NCBI GenBank assembly: GCA_900552225.1
Contig: URYX01000001.1
Location: forward strand, 1-47,268
Length of the DNA stretch: 47,268 nt
Source: an uncultured Oscillospiraceae bacterium
GTDB taxonomy: Bacteria; Bacillota; Clostridia; Oscillospirales; Acutalibacteraceae
Direction: 5' to 3'
Made by a program: the position numbers and the translations under genes. This document shows positions 46,414 to 47,268 of the stretch, in pieces. The notes below the pieces were generated by a model. It had not been told where the DNA came from. It was given only the letters and a program-made list of their open reading frames with translations, and did not search any database. The first letter of the stretch is position 1, and each line of letters begins with the position of its first letter.

Positions 46414-47268
46414 TCACCCTGCGGACTCGGCCGTTACCGCCCGCACCGTCACCTCCGGCCCCTCCAGGCACAGCACGGCCTGTCCCTCGGGCCAGGCCTG
46501 CTCGGCCAAAAACGCCGGGCGGCAATCGATCAGCCCTCCGTAGGCCTCCGTATTTTCCGTCGGGCGCACCGTCACCCGGCAATGGCTCAGCGTGAGGCCG
46601 CGCACCCCTGCGCCGTACACCAGGAAGCCCGCCTCCGAGACGGCCTCCACCTCCTCCACCGTCACCGGCCCGATGTGCCCTGAGCCGTAGGCACAGATCA
46701 CGGCCGCCTCGCCCTTGCCCCACCAGGCTCCGGCAATAATGCGCGTCTGCATCCGTATCCGCCGGCAGGTTACCTGCTCCACCCATCCGCCGTCGCCCGC
46801 GAACAGCGCAAGACCCCGGTTGGAATCCACCATCACCAGATCCTCGACCGTCACTCCCCGGATCCGGGCATTCAGGTGACCGATCCGCACTCCCGCCGAC
46901 CGCGACCGCATCCGGCACTGACGGATGACGATGTTTTCGCTCTCCTCCTGCGGATCCGTAATGCCGGTCACCGCCACACAGTCATCCCCGCAGGAGAAGG
47001 CGCATCCGACCACCTCCGCCTCCCGGCAGGACGACAAATGCACCCCGTCGCAGTTCGGGATCACCAGCGAGTTGTCCACCTCGATGCCGCAGACCCGCAC
47101 CCGGCGGCAGCAGGAGCACGTCAGCGTCCAGCACGGGGAATCCGTAAGCTTCAGGTCCTCCACCGTCACCTGCGTACAGCGGTGGAAAAAGAGCGGCTGT
47201 GTCGGACGCGGGCGCTTTTGCTGCACCGCCTCGGCACGCTGAGCCTCCGACGGGGCCCTCCCGGCCCC
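46414..47268 (-). CDS. GH28 polygalacturonase-like protein (5' end outside window)
   Basis: The frame is open to the right edge, so the N-terminus is missing; a GTG at 47226 has no good ribosome site and is probably internal. What is visible is the GH28 beta-helix: LFFHRCTQVTVEDLKLTDSP, CWTLTCSCCRRVRVCGIEVD, VIPNCDGVHLSSC (Asp of the NTDG position), AFSCGDDCVAVTG (the Asp-Asp pair) and AGVRIGHLN (His of the GHG position). The RIK motif appears as RRIRMQTR. The core is complete from the catalytic region to the C-terminus. It should hydrolyse galacturonide linkages. It is the third GH28 group in the window and lies on the opposite strand from the main glycan locus, 23 kb away. Confidence 0.88.
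   Translation of the reverse strand, partial: GAGRAPSEAQRAEAVQQKRPRPTQPLFFHRCTQVTVEDLKLTDSPCWTLTCSCCRRVRVCGIEVDNSLVIPNCDGVHLSSCREAEVVGCAFSCGDDCVAVTGITDPQEESENIVIRQCRMRSRSAGVRIGHLNARIRGVTVEDLVMVDSNRGLALFAGDGGWVEQVTCRRIRMQTRIIAGAWWGKGEAAVICAYGSGHIGPVTVEEVEAVSEAGFLVYGAGVRGLTLSHCRVTVRPTENTEAYGGLIDCRPAFLAEQAWPEGQAVLCLEGPEVTVRAVTAESAG

Overview
The window is GC-rich (estimated low 60s percent by eye, not computed). It reads like a chromosomal segment of an anaerobic Gram-positive of the Clostridia, most likely an Oscillospirales/Ruminococcaceae-type gut bacterium. The reasons are strong AGGAGG-type ribosome binding sites, frequent GTG/TTG starts, lipoprotein signals, DegV and DUF1836 genes, a short (archaeal-type) prolyl-tRNA synthetase, a Ddl with the long loop common in Clostridia, and CUT1 sugar importers with no local ATPase. 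This placement is inference; no rRNA is present.

Region A (1-23549, all + strand) is a glycan locus. Two paralogous secreted, C-terminally membrane-anchored proteins with Thr-rich linkers come first, the first cut by the window edge. A tightly spaced operon follows. It holds solute-binding protein 1 with two predicted beta-sandwich modules, permeases 1a and 1b, a signal-peptide/NHL-repeat/TPR/membrane protein, a Yip1-family membrane protein, a secreted DUF5696-type protein, permeases 2a and 2b, and lipoprotein solute-binding protein 2. Then come two tandem beta-helix proteins carrying what looks like a circularly permuted LamG domain nested inside the GH28-like fold, a GH78 rhamnosidase homologue with its catalytic motif replaced, an AraC regulator and an intracellular GH28 protein. 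A strong bidirectional terminator closes the region. The contents suggest capture, import and intracellular cleavage of rhamnose- and galacturonate-containing (pectic) oligosaccharides. The substrate is inferred.

Region B (23558-30714) holds a YfbR-type 5'-nucleotidase, a MacA/MacB-like export pair without its ATPase, lgt overlapping folD, tRNA-Gly(GCC), a DUF1836 gene and a DegV gene. A hairpin-dense non-coding stretch follows.

Region C (30659-37514, - strand) is a housekeeping operon: proS, two cyclophilins (one cytoplasmic, one lipoprotein), an alpha/beta hydrolase, a membrane-anchored MurF and Ddl. The last two make and attach D-Ala-D-Ala during peptidoglycan precursor synthesis.

Region D (37644-42596, + strand) has a short-chain dehydrogenase. 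A promoter then drives an Old-Yellow-Enzyme/FeS/FAD reductase followed by the large and small subunits of aconitase X, which together suggest an unassigned dehydrate-then-reduce pathway.

Region E (42641-47268) has a phosphotransferase, tRNA-Leu(UAA), murA, a YycJ/WalJ-type metallo-hydrolase, two short repeats and, running in from the right edge, another GH28 polygalacturonase-like gene.

Family assignments come from reading motifs and remembered consensus sequences; no database search was run.
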